A DNA stretch of 64,000 bases, taken from NCBI GenBank assembly GCA_036852015.1, contig JAANDG010000077.1, positions 124,001 through 188,000 on the forward strand. The letters are read 5' to 3'. A model generated the notes under the pieces. That model saw nothing but the letters and a program-made list of their open reading frames with translations, was not told the origin of the DNA and ran no database searches. The stretch's first letter is position 1; every line of letters starts with the position of its first letter. Shown here in pieces: positions 11,946 to 33,020 of this stretch. The position numbers and the translations under genes were made by a program. The DNA is from Pelodera strongyloides. Its lineage: Eukaryota > Nematoda > Chromadorea > Rhabditida > Rhabditidae.

Positions 11946-14577
11946 ATGCAGATCTTTGTAAACGCCCTCGACGGCGGTCTTCACCGTATCGATGTCGTCC
12001 CTGAGACCACTGTCGCTCAAATCAAGGTACTATTTTCTTAATTTTGTTTTGTAATTTAAATACTCTGCCGAATTACAATCACCAGTCTCGGTCCTTTCTT
12101 TTAACCAAATTGTCGTGAATATTAATAACTTCTGGGGTATACCTGGTTTACGATAACCCGTAAAAGGAACGCAATTGAAATTGATTGGAATTATGATGTA
12201 TGTTGCGGACGCCTAATGTTTATGCGCGGGTTTTATTTGGCACCATAGCATTCGTTTGGAATTTATTGACTCGTGGTACCGGTCTCAGTAAATAGCCAAG
12301 ATTGATATTGCCAGTAATGTAGAATTACATTATTCTAGTTGTGTATTTCCTTGTGTTGTACATGTTCGATCTTGCACGAAATACATTTAATTTTGTGTCT
12401 GGTTTTTCTGCTGCAGTTTGTTCATTTTCATGGTTTAGTCCCGTCTTGGAGCTTCCGATGAAATTCTTTCGTTCGGATCTGCCGTCCTTGCTGATAACCA
12501 AACCATGTCGGACCTGAATGTCGCTAACGGAGCTTCCATCTCCATTGATGCTCGTCTTCTCGGAGGTATTTTTTTGTCATTTACCCTCATTATAGAGCAT
12601 ATACGCAAGTCGTATGCGTAATTCCCCGAAGAATTCTTTAAGGACTCGTTCGGGTTGCCCTTTCCGAAAGGGAAACGGACAAAACCCCTTCGGGTTTTTA
12701 ATGCTTTAAGAAAGCGCACAATACAAATACAGTTTGAATTAGCATACAAAAGTAAAAATTTGAGCAGGAAAGCACAAGCTAATTCATACTGTGTTGTGCG
12801 CTTTCTTAAAGCATTATATCCTTCCGGAAATGTCCAACGCGAACGGGAAATTTGCCGGTTTCCCTTTCCGAAAGGGCAACCCGAATGCGCCCCAAACACT
12901 TGGTAATTTCTATCCTTCACCCCTTCAGCGAATATAACCTGTTTAGCTTTTAGGTAAGGTCCACGGATCTCTTGCTCGTGCCGGAAAGGTTCGCGCTCAA
13001 ACCCCCAAGGTTGACAAGCAGGAGAAGCCCAAGAAGATCAGAGGTTTGTTTGATTCCATATTCGCTAATATGGCGTGTTCTTTTTCTTTATTTCTTGTGT
13101 GGGTTAAAAACCGCGAAACGCGATTCTGCCGTCAGTTCCTGATTTCAGTATGAATGCCGCGAGTAGTTTTATTGACCCTACAACTCTAATCTCCACGTGA
13201 TAGTTTTCTCTCGGATATTAGGCTGCTGTGATTATTAGTGGTCTTTATATCCGTGAAACTCGCCCCCGCCTGCTAGGATGGTCTCATGTTCCTCCTTTTA
13301 ACTTTGTGGCACTTCGTCGGTAATTTGTGTGAAAATCGGAAAAACGCATTCTCAACCACTGAAAACGCTTAGGTGCTATTGCAGAACGGGGGGGGCAGTC
13401 AACTTTTCGGCCCAAAGTGGGCGGAGCCTCACCAAACTTGGCCATGATGGATAACAGGCTATGCCCAATCCATCTGTGATATCAGCTTATCATAATTATC
13501 GATTTATTGATTTTTTTTCAAAAAAATTTCTGGGGTCCGATTTGGGCCGAAATTTCACTGAGCCTTCACTCTGGATGGCCATTTCACTGAGCCTGCATCC
13601 AAAGGGACCCGAATAAGGGCTGATAACTGCGCCTAACTTTTTATTTTTCAGTAAATAAGCATGCACGCGAGGATGCATTCTGTCTCTGAACCGTTATGCT
13701 AATATGAACTCTTTATTAAAATAAGCAATGTGCAAGGTAGTTGGACATTTTCAGGAAAAGAAAAGAAAAAAAATACACGCAAATTTGTCGAAAATGCAAT
13801 TGTACCGTAAGTGAAACTAAAATCAATCGATCATTTGCATGTGTATGCGTAATTGCATTCCTTTTCTTTTCCGGAAAATGTCCAACTCGAATGCGCCCAG
13901 AGAAAGAGAAACACCGGGCTGAGCGCATTCGAAAGGTTCAGCTTCTTACGCGATGTATAACCTAATAGTTGGGCGGTGCTAATCTTAAATTGAATAACTC
14001 AATAATTAACTGAAGGGGTGAGCCTCACCTAAACAAACTTAGATTCACTGAGCCTGAACCTCACGTTTAGATGAAGGATCAGTGAAGTTGGCCAATCAGA
14101 TTGAAGGCTCAGTGAAATTTCGGCAGCCAGATTGAATGCTCAGTGAAATTGAGCAGCCGGATCTATTTTTGGTCCGCTAGGAATTTTTTTTTTTGAAAAA
14201 ATCAATAAATCGATAATTATGATAAGCTGATGTCACAGATGGATTGGGCATAGCCTGTTATCCATCATGGCCAAGTTTGGTGAGGCTCCGCCCACTTTGG
14301 GCCGAAAAGTTGACTGCCCCCCCCCCCGTTCTGCAATAGCACCAACGCTTATCCTTAATTCGGTTATTTTGTCCGTCGGGCACTACCTTTTTTTCTGATT
14401 TTGTAATTGTATGTGTATTACCATGTCCTAAGAATACATTTGTTAACACGTTTGCGTCTATTTACATTTCGCTTTCTAGGACGCGCCTGGAGGCGTCTGC
14501 AGTACAAGCGCCGTTTCGTCAACGTTGCTGTTGGAGGACCTGGCCGCAAGCGTGGTCCTAATGCCCAGAACGTGTAA
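11946..14577 (+). CDS. rps-30: Ubiquitin-like (FUBI) - ribosomal protein S30 fusion
   Basis: Precursor cut into a ubiquitin-like protein and the small-subunit ribosomal protein eS30. Exons: 11946-12026, 12439-12565, 12954-13043, 14480-14577; phases join, giving 131 residues. Residues 1-70 are ubiquitin-like ([11 protein letters not shown] start, ending ARLLGG). The diglycine is the expected cleavage site. The S30 part follows directly ([20 protein letters not shown], then [25 protein letters not shown] and [13 protein letters not shown]). The length fits the FAU family. Coding sequence is GC-richer than its surroundings, as is common for ribosomal protein genes. An AATAAA is at 14593-14598. 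Introns 2 and 3 carry foldback elements; intron 3 is swollen by a 971-bp one. Confidence 0.97.
12641..12893. mobile_element. MITE family F in rps-30 intron 2
   Basis: Inverted ends CGTTCGGGTTGCCCTTTCCG / GAAAGGGCAACCCGAATGCG, about 250 bp apart. Second-level inverted blocks are ATGCTTTAAGAAAGCGCAC and its complement at about 12797. Same family as 29066-29335. Confidence 0.85.
13372..14343. mobile_element. Long foldback element family G with 8-bp TSD in rps-30 intron 3
   Basis: Terminal inverted repeats about 170 bp long (13372-13541 and 14176-14343) start GGTGCTATTGCAGAACGGG. They are flanked on both sides by AACGCTTA, an 8-bp target duplication. No transposase ORF is present. An 8-bp duplication fits hAT or Merlin-type movement. 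The centre contains a further inverted element (13735-13900). Confidence 0.85.
13735..13900. mobile_element. Nested inverted-repeat element inside family G
   Basis: GTTGGACATTTTCAGGAAAAG at the left and its complement CTTTTCCGGAAAATGTCCAAC at the right. The right end reads on into CGAATGCGCCC, like the end of family F, so it is probably a diverged F relative. Confidence 0.65.
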
Positions 14578-14592
14578 CTTGTTTACTTGTTG

Positions 14593-14598
14593 AATAAA
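14593..14598 (+). other. Polyadenylation signal of rps-30
   Basis: AATAAA 16 bases after the stop codon. Confidence 0.75.
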
Positions 14599-14599
14599 T

Positions 14600-15119
14600 T
14601 GTTATTTTCAATAGTTTATTTTATCTATGAAAATGGTTGTCAAACATCAATTCCGTACTCGAAGTTTCTGTAGGGTGATGCATCATTGTGTTGATTCGTT
14701 TGTAGTCCGCGGGTTCTAAATATTCTTATTAGTTCGGTATATGGCTAGTTTTTGAGCTTGAGTGTTTTGAGATATTCGTGAAACGCGAAAATTGTGTGTA
14801 TAGGGATTGACTTACCTGCGTATGTTAAAAAATTTGCTGGTCGGAGTTTCGCGGAACAAGAAGCCTTGCATGATATTCATCGAAAGGACAGTTGTGATAG
14901 TTATAAGTAGTATTAAGAGATGAAGTTGCATCCTGATTCTTGAATTTGGTATGAATACGCTTGCGTCTCATGAATGGGCGGGTTTTGTGTGCGCACATGA
15001 GGTAGTGACCGCCCCTAATGCGTAGAGGGGTTTCCGTTTTAGTTTTCGAGCCTAGCCTTTTTTTTTTACATTTTCTGGGAATTAGCATAATCTTTCTTCC
15101 CTTATTTCTTCTGTTTCAG
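14600..15119. other. Spacer between rps-30 and the basic protein gene
   Basis: About 520 bp, no exon-like sequence. It is short enough that the downstream gene could share a transcript with rps-30, but nothing in the sequence proves it. Confidence 0.4.
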
Positions 15120-15120
15120 A
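15111..15120 (+). promoter_or_regulatory. Candidate spliced-leader acceptor
   Basis: CTGTTTCAG ending at 15119, 8 bases before the ATG at 15128. Confidence 0.55.
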
Positions 15121-15127
15121 AGAATAT

Positions 15128-16899
15128 ATGTCTGAAAAATTGCTCCAACAATTCATTCAACTGGTTGACGAGGGTAAGTGCTATGTATTTTTCCTCCGAT
15201 TCATAATTGAGTCTTGAATGGTTGGAGCTGCCTATTATTATAATTTATTTCCAGTTGCATGATTCTTTCAGTTGATAAAGGGTGATAATACTGTAAATGG
15301 AAAATCAAAGAAAATAGAAAGTACTAAAGCCATTAAAAATAACCGTAGGGGTAAATAAAAGTAAAAAGGGGTGATAACGTAACATAACATGCGGAGTAGT
15401 TGTACGTAGTATATATTCAGGAATTGGCTACCCAGTAATAAACCTTCGAATTTCGACTGTCACCGTTCGTAGGTATATTTTCAGCATATGTTGCTACCCT
15501 AACATTTTTCAGAGGATGGAGTGGCAAAGAAGGTGAAGAAGCGGCAAAGTGCATGGGATAAGAACAAGGACCACGTGAAGAAGCTAATCAGAGCGGCTGC
15601 TCGTGGAGAGGTATTATTTATTCTCTGAATGAGTAGTGTTATATCCCGTTGCTATACTTTGACACCTCCGTAACTCGGCAGACGAACGCTTATTACACGT
15701 TTTTTTTGCTAATTACCGCCGAAATTAGTATTTGCTGTACTTGTAACCGTCGTGGATCAGGCATTTTCAATCAGATATTCTGACCGTTTTTAAGAGTCCA
15801 CCAGAATAGTATACCGTATAATGTCACCATATAACGCTAAAGACTTCCTCTACCTTATAACCCTAACAACGTTTAGGTGGAACTTCCCGAGGAGGAGAAG
15901 TACATTGCAGAAGCGGAACCTAAAGACGACGTTTTAGATGAAAGGATTGCTCAACAGGTATTTTAAAGTCCTTTTCTTGTATGTTGATTTTTGTATCTTT
16001 AACCTTTTGAATTGCTGGGGGTTTTAATTAAGGGTGAGATTCATAGGTAGTCAGGCATACACCCTTTCTCAACAAGCATGTATACAGTTGCAGCGTTGCT
16101 CATTCTCTCTAGTAGCGAACACGGGTTTCCTCATGTTTATTGACAATGACCTCACATTGAATAATAATTAACAAGACACTTTAAGGGTTATTCCCTCGTG
16201 GAGCAGATGAGAGATTATACGCCGAGAGATTTGGCAAAGAGGAACCTAAACTACGTGAACTATTTGAACGAGAAGGGAAGACACCAGAAAAAGGTACTTT
16301 TAACATTTTGGAAGATGTTTTGTATTTGTGACTAATCTGCAACCTTATATGCAGCAAATCGGGTCACCCAAATACCTCTGAATATAAAGGTTTCATTTCA
16401 GTTGTATTTTTTTGTTTTGTAATTGGTTTTCAGATAGTTTCCTGTTTTTAAATGGAATTTTTTTTGTCCCTTCATGTTCAGATGTTTTAGGCAGAAAAGA
16501 TTCTGAGGTTAACAAAAAAGCCGAGCACATCCAAATCCGTGCGAAAGATACGAGCTGAAATAACAGGCCTGCGAGAACCGAAGGTGGGTATAATAGTTTG
16601 CGTCTGCTTAGAACGTGGCCTATAACGTGGCCTATGCAAATATCATGCTTATTAAACAATGAAGAGCACTAAGCACCTTATTAAGCAGTGTTTTTTTTTG
16701 GGAATAATGGGAATTAGTTGTACTATGTGAAGTACTGTTGTATACATCACAGCAAGCTACGGTATGACTCAAGAGTGAACTACGCATTTGTTTTCAGCCT
16801 GGAGCGAAGAAGACGAAGAAGAGTGTGTTCACGGACAAGGACTTCGCTGCTCTTAAAAGCACTAGAATTAAAGCAGTCGATCTCAACGATTTGGCCTAA
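15128..16899 (+). CDS. Small basic protein, possible AROS/RPS19BP1-like
   Basis: Exons: 15128-15173, 15513-15610, 15877-15957, 16207-16293, 16491-16583, 16798-16899; phases join, giving 168 residues. The protein is lysine/arginine-rich with acidic patches: MSEKLLQQFIQLVDE at the start, then KKVKKRQSAWDKNKDHVKK, LIRAAARGEVELPEEEKY, DYTPRDLAKRNLNYVNYL, KILRLTKKPSTSKSVRKI and the tail KKTKKSVFTDKDFAALKS. No membrane segment or signal peptide. The C-terminal basic run followed by VFTDKDF resembles the end of AROS, the SIRT1 regulator and S19-binding nucleolar protein. That would suit a ribosome-biogenesis role, but the match is short and by eye only. It could equally be another nucleolar protein. 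An AATAAA is at 17141-17146. That it is a real gene is firm; the name is not. Confidence 0.8.
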
Positions 16900-17140
16900 T
16901 TCGGGTATTTGGCCTTTTATGACTGACTTTAGTGTATATATTCGGTTGAAGAATGTTAATCCCAATGCGATATTTCAATGTAAGGTTGTTGTAGCGTCTG
17001 TTAGTTTAAAAAGCATTCCACGCCATTTATTGCGAATTCACGTCGTTGTTACATCTGTTCTGTGTTTTTGTTTGGTCATTTGTTCGTTGTTAAGACCAGT
17101 AAATGTTTTATATTCAAGAGAAATATCTATATCCAAGAGA

Positions 17141-17146
17141 AATAAA
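17141..17146 (+). other. Polyadenylation signal of the basic protein gene
   Basis: AATAAA about 240 bases after the stop. Confidence 0.6.
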
Positions 17147-20100
17147 ATGCATGACTTCTATATTTGAACCCATATCAATTTACGAGACGTTGTCGTCATT
17201 TAGGCGTATTTTTAGATTCAGACACCTTTTAAAAGTCGCGTTCTAGAATTTTCTTTTTGCACGTCTCTGAAAAAGTATCTAGTTACGAGGGGGTATTTTG
17301 GGAGTTAAATGACGCAAAACACACGCTTTCTTGAGTTTTAAAGGGTATATAATCGTGAGAGAGATCAAATTAGCATACTTACAATTGTTACACATCTGTG
17401 CCCCATTATTCTAATTAGCTTTCGGACGTTCGAGATTTTAGCTGTATTATTCGCTCGGGCAGTTTCCCATAGATAGGTTTATGACCGTTGTTATACGGTA
17501 GTTAAACTCAGAATAGGTACTTAAAATGGTTTCATCATGATGAAGAACGAGAATGAATACTGCAACAGTGCCCAAATGGTTTCGTGGAATTAGTGAAGCA
17601 AGTTTATTTGGTATAGTTGAGGCAAGGGAACTATGGTGTTGAATGCTAAGTATGTTCAGATGATGTCATCGTAATGCTTTTTGGGAACTTGTGCTCTGGG
17701 TAAGGTAATTAGTGAGTGACTCAGTGAATATGTCGGGAAAACAAGAATATTATTGCACATAACAAGAAGCTGAAAGCCAATTCCAGAATCTAGGGACATG
17801 AAGTGGTGCAGGGCCCCGTTTAGATTCTTGTATGCGCGACGCCCCCGCTGTAGATGTGCAAGATGTGTGCCGCGCACCGTGTTTCTGCCTTATTGTAGTG
17901 GTGCCGCGCGACGTGAATTTTAATTAGTGTAGACAATATGCGTGGTAACTCATATAAGGCGGTTCATATCTCAAATTCTAAATATGATTCACTTAAACCT
18001 TGACTAACTCCGCTCTAAAACGTCTAAAAGGCTGTCACCTGCAGATTTCTTGAATTTGACACCGTACTACTCACAACTAGTAAGGGGAAGCGTTTTGAAA
18101 CTCCATTGAAACAATTTATCTTATAGTTAGACTGCTAGTTACGCCCAAGAAAAATGTTTACTGTTATAATTGTCATCAGCTAAAACGCTGAATACTTACA
18201 CCCTCTATCCGAGTGGAAGTCCGCTTCACCTTTGCACAGCCACCCGGTAACAAATATAATCGACGCACCACTTTTTAAGGGCATTAAATTGCGCAACGTG
18301 TCGCCATTGACGCAAACAAAGTGCGGGAGGGAATGTCAAAGTGCAGTGGAGCATATAATAACACACCGAGAATAAATCTAAAAAGACCGGATGAGATCAT
18401 TTACGTATATTTGTTTTGGAAAGGACAGACACGTCAAGCAATGACATAATAGCCAGGCCACCCTATGGTTTGTTTATGCGGAAACTTTCGTTTGGCGGTG
18501 TGAATTGTTGTATAGGTACTTTGCGTGTCTGTTAGCGCAGTATGTAACGCAACAGACCTGTCCTCATTTCAAAACCTATTTATGGCAATATGAGACCACC
18601 GTAACAATGTTGAACCCCACTACCTAATGACGTACTATACCTAACTTGCGTGCCACGTATATAGAGAATCATCCAAAAACCATCTGTAAACAAGCTTCCC
18701 CATTTAGCTCTTTTATTTGAAAAAATCTCCATTTCCCGTTTCTTTACGGCCAAATTAATGACTTTCTCGCCACAGCACATCCGACCAAATCAGCTTGTTG
18801 GACGTTCGAAACTAACGAAAAACAAAAGGGAAAAATACGTGAAAATGAACCCACAGAAATAAAATTTGAGAAAACCCCACTATCTATGCGCGTAACTCTC
18901 CATGCACATTCGATGGAGCGCGTAGGAAGCGCCGTGGTGGAGCAGTACAACGTGGAGAAAACACACGTCCTGGGAAACTAAAATCCTACCTCATACTACC
19001 AATTACATGGCAAAAAAACTGCCATGAAACTGAAAAAAAAAAAAAATTTATAATAAAAATCTGTGTGCAAACTCAACTAGGAAAACATGAATATATAAAC
19101 CGCCAGATTACTAATAACATCTCTACGCAAACCAACACAGACAATAACTACTGTACGTAAACAACAATATAAGAATAACATTCGTAAAAATTCAACACAA
19201 ACAAGTCATTTAAACACTCCAAGGTGAATAAAATAAAAAGTTATGAAAAATGATATCGTACTCAAAACATGTAGAAGTAAAATTGAAAATGAACAACTCG
19301 ATAAAAAAAAGTTAGGATTATCATTATAGTGATACAGCACAACACACTAATAGACACAAATCAAAGATCGAATGTTGAAATCTAAAAAAACGTTAGTACT
19401 TTAGTTAGTCGTAACTAAATCACGGAAGTGTTACAGTACCTTAACTCCTTAACAATCCACTAGTTCATACAAAGTATATTATAAGAGAAGAGGCCAATAT
19501 TGTTTATGAAAGCACTAGGCAAACGACTAAGTAATGTTCCAAAGGTGTAATAAATCAAAAAGCACAATAATAAAACACAAAATAATTAAAACAAGATATG
19601 GTTATCGACCAGGTCACACTGTTAGTGGGTAACAAAACGGATAAAATAAGTACACAACTTAGACTTAAACTGTAAAAATTAAACAAAATCTCAAAAAAGG
19701 TTGGATAAAGAGAAACATGCATTCACAGCACACGAAGCACTTGCATGTTGGTCTATCTATAACACACACATTATACATAACAAAGTAGATTGAAAACAAA
19801 GGATCATATACGATCACAGCTTATTTACGCCACACACACAAAAGATCACTTTACAGTAAATATGGACAATGGATGGATAGATTATATGAGATTCAGACTG
19901 CGTTTGGAGACCTCAACGCTCAAAGCTTGTTTCTCAATTACCGAAATATACCCAAAGCAAATTGAGCAAATTGCCACCACTACCGTAGCAAGGACTCCAA
20001 ACACAAGTATTTAATCACACACGAAAACAAATCATGCAAATCAATCAACAACACAAAAATGTCATGGGCCAGAATTTTACAATCAATGTAACAACCAACA

Positions 20101-20342
20101 AAGATACTCAAATACAACGCGAGTACCACGTACCACCTCGCCAATCGGGGGTCTCACCCAAACAGTCTGGGAACGCACAATTCCTAGCCTGCTGTAGATA
20201 CCGTAAAACGGTTTGACACGTGGTTTTGCAACAAAAAGCAGAACAAGCGTAGTCGCCCGAAACGCGCAGAATTGCACACAACCTGTGTATAAATGTCTCA
20301 TAAACCACGTGTCATATCTCTTTAAACACCTTCGAGGATCTC
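17147..20342. other. Intergenic, convergent 3' ends, nothing recognised
   Basis: AT-rich spacer between two converging genes. Short ORFs here lack coding character. A small inverted repeat (GACACGTGGTTT near 20214 and AAACCACGTGTC near 20304) lies next to the akt-1 stop; CCACGTGTCATACCTCTTTA recurs near 25640. Confidence 0.55.
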
Positions 20343-30102
<9,760 letters not shown>

Positions 30103-30115
30103 CTTGCCTGAAATT
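30103..30115 (-). promoter_or_regulatory. Acceptor just upstream of the akt-1 start codon
   Basis: On the minus strand AAATTTCAG then GCAAG then ATG. Either a spliced-leader acceptor or the acceptor for non-coding 5' exons further upstream. Confidence 0.55.
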
Positions 30116-32515
30116 TATAAAGAATTGCATGAAGTTCGTAGTGAGCACAATAATACAGTTTATGCTTGTAGTAAGCAAAAACCAAGAAAACTAATAAACT
30201 CTGTCAACAACCCTGGGATGCACTTTTAGTTCAACATAAAAGTGCAGGGGCTAGTGCGACACTAAAACAGAAGCTAAAACAAGATTTGATGAAAATAAAT
30301 CAGAGAAAACATAATTGTTCACATGAAACACAATTACGCAGTGTTTTGAGGGCAATACGGAAGGTGGCTCTATGCACAGCTGCAACGCGTAACTTTAGAT
30401 ATACCAAACACTGAAAGAAGCGGAGCCCCAATAAATAGTAATGGCCTAGTATTAAACTATACAGGTGCTTCAACTTCGGAGTTTCGCATTTTAGCTTAAT
30501 TGCAATTATCGTCGTTCAAAAGATCGACATCAGAAAATAAGAATAAAGTGGAAGTATTCTAACTAAACCTAATGAATTATTTATCACTTCAGCGACGCGT
30601 TAACAAATTGGATTAGCGTATCCAATTATCATAAAATGGATCATGCACTTCTTTGGTGTAAAGTGTAAAGAACTTCTAAATGAGATTAAGATAAGATACA
30701 AGGAAAAGTACAAAAAGAAGAATACATGTTACTTATCGGTTTAGTTAACCCAAATGTAAGACACCATGTGAGGATTCGCTATAATCCCTATCCTAAGAAT
30801 TCCTACATATGACATGCCACACGACTACAAAAGTACTAACCAAATCTAATTCCATGAAAAGTATACCACGTATTATAACAAAGCGCATGTGCAGGCAGCA
30901 GTTCTTCTATTTATTACAAATAGTTGACTGTTAGTTTAGTTTATTTACTTATTTATTTTACTACGTATTTATTTACTGTTTATAAAAAAAGATTTCCATA
31001 GTAAAAAGAGTGAAGTGTGAAAATAAGGACATTATCACTAGAGTCCACGTGTTGTGTTCCGAACAGAAAACGAAAAACACATCGTGACAAAGAGCGCCAA
31101 AAACTGCAAAAAAAGGCCAGAGTTTTGGAAAAACAAAAACAAGTTGGCAAATAACAATGAAAATTTAGGGGCTGTTTCCGATAAGCCGGACATAGGGAGT
31201 GAGTCTGCAGTCCATAGTTCATACGGCAAAGAGTCGAATTTCATTTCAATAACAAGTGACAATCAAAAAATCAAAATGAAAAGAGAGAGAAGAAAACAAA
31301 ACAAGTATGAATCAGGTAGTTGAAGTTTGAATGAGACAAGTAATACAAAAAGGAGGGAGGTTACCACCAAATAAGGAGCTCACTGAAGGGCCTAAGGTCT
31401 GAAGTAAGGTATAATACTTAGTTCGGATAGACAGCAAGCTACAACTACGGTATTATTTCTCATTTCTCAGGCTTCACTATATTGACTGAATAATTACGAT
31501 CATGGTATGATCGGCAAACCATAAAAAATATTAGTATTATCGATGGTTTACTAACAATCCACTCCCAGTGATTGTGCAATAATGAGTAGACAACGAAGAA
31601 AGACTGTTTGCGAAAACAAAATCCCAAGCGAAAAGTACAAAATAATATCTTTCTGTGTTTTGGAATAGACAATTCGTAAATAACTCAGATTCCGCGACAA
31701 AGCGACAAAACACCAAGTGTTTTGTTTTCACAACACACCCATACAAAAGTCGCCCATACTAAACAAATTCGGATCATTAATTATTCGGAAAAAGGATAGG
31801 GAACAAGACATCAATGAGACTGGAATTAGAACTATAACTAAACATTTTATGTCTCTGTGAGACTGCTTTTTGTAATGCACAATCTACAAGGCTATTACTT
31901 ATCGTGCGACGACCGCATTTTCTGCGTATTTTGACAGGTTTACGCAAACAAATAGTTAACAAACACAGGAACGCTTGTAACGGAATAATTAAAACCAAGA
32001 ATGGGAATAATTAACAAAAGTTATTAGCGAGTAAGTCGAGCATCAAGTCCCAGGAGGCTGGGCCTTGGAAGGGCGACATCGCCCAGAACAGAGCTGAAAA
32101 CATAAGGGTGCCGAATTGAGAATAACAAGTAGGCAGTGTGCGTGACGAGGAGACCGAGGTCACGGAGAACAGCAGAAAGAGTAGTCTACGCGATTGAAGA
32201 AAAGAAAACCGACATGGGAAATAGTAGAGGATCGCGAGAGTCTTAGAGGGCCAGCGGAAAATATAGTGGAGGGACGGCAAGACACTGGGTGAGCAGAGGA
32301 GAGTAGCGACCAAAAGTGCATCCCGATAGAGTGACCCAGACAGACAATCGATGTTTGCAAATAGAGGTGCGCACATGAGTGACGCAGGTACCGCGAGAGA
32401 ATCTTTAAAGGTAACGCCTTAACGATGCACCGTTACCAATATATTCTATGAAAGGGAAACCGAAAAATCTCCGAATTTATGCACACATAAACATACAAAC
32501 ACATAGTTTATTTTG
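30116..32515. other. akt-1 upstream region, nothing recognised
   Basis: AT-rich, no coding exons and no clear repeats. It should contain an akt-1 promoter unless transcription starts further upstream. Confidence 0.45.
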
Positions 32516-32573
32516 AGACCGAGATGGACTTTCCAAAAAAATTAATGCACTAACGTTTATGCCTTGACGAGAA

Positions 32574-32613
<40 letters not shown>

Positions 32614-33020
32614 ATGACGAGAAATAGTTTTGAAAATTAATTCATACGGTATTGGCAGGAACGGAATTCATCCTGAACGCACCCTTCGGCTATGCCGTGA
32701 GACAAGCACGTAATAAGCCAAATACCAGAAAGTATTCCAGAGAAGGTACAAACCTGATGTACTTCGCAGACCCAGGACTGTTAAGACTGGTTGCTCGTTC
32801 TCTTCAACTGTTTTCCTTGAACACCTCGAATTTGTCAGTCCTTCGCGTAGACAATACTACCTGTAAGCGTAGAATTTAACAATAACGCACAGAAATAATA
32901 TACAAAGCTTTCATAAGAATTCACAAAGGGAATAGAAACAGCCAACATTGTAAATTTGATTTTTACAAAATGGTAAAGCTGCACTGCCACACCGCCGAAA
33001 GTGGCAGGGATTTGAAATAT
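32516..33020. repeat. Left copy of about 0.5-kb direct repeat flanking a LINE fragment
   Basis: Shares collinear blocks with 35052-35632, for example TTCATACGGTATTGGCAGGA, GAAGGTACAAACCTGATG, CTACCTGTAAGCGTAGAATT and AAGAATTCACAAAGGGAA. The match stops at GATTTGAAATATC, where LINE coding text begins. Confidence 0.85.
32576..32612 (+). mobile_element. Poly-A relic with target-site duplication
   Basis: A run of about 37 A flanked on both sides by TGACGAGAAAT. The right direct-repeat copy lacks both the poly-A and the duplicated word. This looks like a retroposed insertion of which only the tail is left. Confidence 0.7.
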
